DNA of 64,000 nucleotides from Tissierellia bacterium (GTDB lineage Bacteria; Bacillota; Clostridia; Tissierellales; Tepidimicrobiaceae). The position numbers were made by a program, and so were the translations under genes. Position 1 is the stretch's first letter; every line of letters starts with the position of its first letter. The notes under the pieces were generated by a model. It was not told where the DNA came from. It was given only the letters and a program-made list of their open reading frames with translations, and made no database searches. The stretch is from NCBI GenBank assembly GCA_012728725.1, contig JAAYEM010000029.1, positions 30,575 through 94,574 on the forward strand. Direction: 5' to 3'. Below, in pieces: positions 63,811 through 64,000 of this stretch.

Positions 63811-63846
63811 AAAAAAAACCTACTAATTTTTAGTAGGTTTTTTTTT
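63811..63846 (+). terminator. Intrinsic terminator after spoVS
   Basis: A-rich arm plus ACCTACTAA pairs with TTAGTAGGT around TTT and runs into nine T bases. The A-tract on the 5' side makes it able to work in both directions. Confidence 0.9.
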
Positions 63847-63848
63847 GG

Positions 63849-64000
63849 GGCTCTTTGTCAATAGTTGGGGTGGGATTTTCTTAAATCCCGCTCCATTACT
63901 ATTTTTAAGCCTATTTTTGTGTTATGAATGAGATGGATAGAGATATACGTGTTTTTGGGTGCACTTAATAAACCTAGCTAAAATGTAGGCTTCTTACAGG
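63849..64000 (+). mobile_element. Possible end of an ISL3-family insertion sequence (cut by window end)
   Basis: GGCTCTTTGTCAA (63849-63861) resembles the terminal repeats of ISL3-family elements, which begin GGC/TTCTTT. It starts right after the spoVS terminator. A GGGATTT/AAATCCC hairpin (63873-63889) follows. No coding frame is evident in the remaining 110 bases, which would be the usual space before the transposase. The matching repeat lies outside the window, so this is tentative. Confidence 0.35.

Noticed and set aside
1..64000. tRNA or rRNA genes, CRISPR arrays, prophage
   Set aside because: Intergenic gaps are all under about 200 bases and none contains a tRNA-like cloverleaf, spaced repeats or phage structural genes that I could see.

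Overview
The window is a single, almost fully coding block from a low-GC, motile, spore-forming Firmicute of clostridial type. Every supported gene lies on the + strand. I would place it in or near the Tissierellia/Clostridia from gene content and order, but the species cannot be named from this sequence. The order follows the long conserved Bacillus/Clostridia superlocus that runs from the fla/che operon to spoVS, with several clostridial changes.

Region 1 (1-25266) is the distal part of the fla/che operon. It encodes a YlxF/MotE-like protein (cut by the window edge), the hook length ruler, hook cap and hook (fliK, flgD, flgE), stator genes (motA, motB), fliL, the switch (fliM, fliY), cheY, the type III export gate (fliO, P, Q, R, flhB, flhA), flhF/flhG, a PilZ c-di-GMP receptor, cheB/A/W/C/D, sigD, a FapA-type protein and two small proteins, one of them SwrB-like. 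Region 2 (25267-36820) has rpsB, tsf, pyrH, frr, uppS, cdsA, rseP, ispG, an mgtC-family gene and polC. The usual dxr and proS genes are not there. Region 3 (36821-46740) is the translation/transcription cluster rimP, nusA, rnpM (ylxR), infB, rbfA, nrnA, truB, ribF, rpsO, pnp, without ylxQ. Region 4 (46741-57092) mixes sporulation and housekeeping: a YlxY-like deacetylase, an M16 peptidase, dut, a YmxH protein, aspartate kinase, tepA, ftsK/spoIIIE, rimO, pgsA and a cinA that is split into two overlapping frames.

Region 5 (57093-64000) begins with recA under a clear LexA box. It is followed by an unusual module: an Mre11/SbcD-like nuclease, an ATPase half carrying the Walker A and a terminal CxxC hook, an 82-residue helical protein, and a second ATPase half carrying the signature motif, Walker B and H-loop. 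Together these look like a Rad50/Mre11 complex split over several genes. The first half has four tandem 47-residue repeats in its arm. Next come rny, whose only plausible start is ATT and which has an attenuator-like leader, then spoVS behind a near-perfect sigma-H promoter. The last 150 bases may be the end of an ISL3-type insertion sequence.

The most interesting points are the split nuclease/ATPase module beside recA and its internal repeat, the ATT start and leader of rny, the cinA frame break at an A6 run, a FIVAR-like tail on the hook cap FlgD, and candidate leader RNAs before rpsB, rimP, rpsO and rny. No tRNA, rRNA, CRISPR array or prophage was seen. There is no gene-free stretch longer than about 200 bases.
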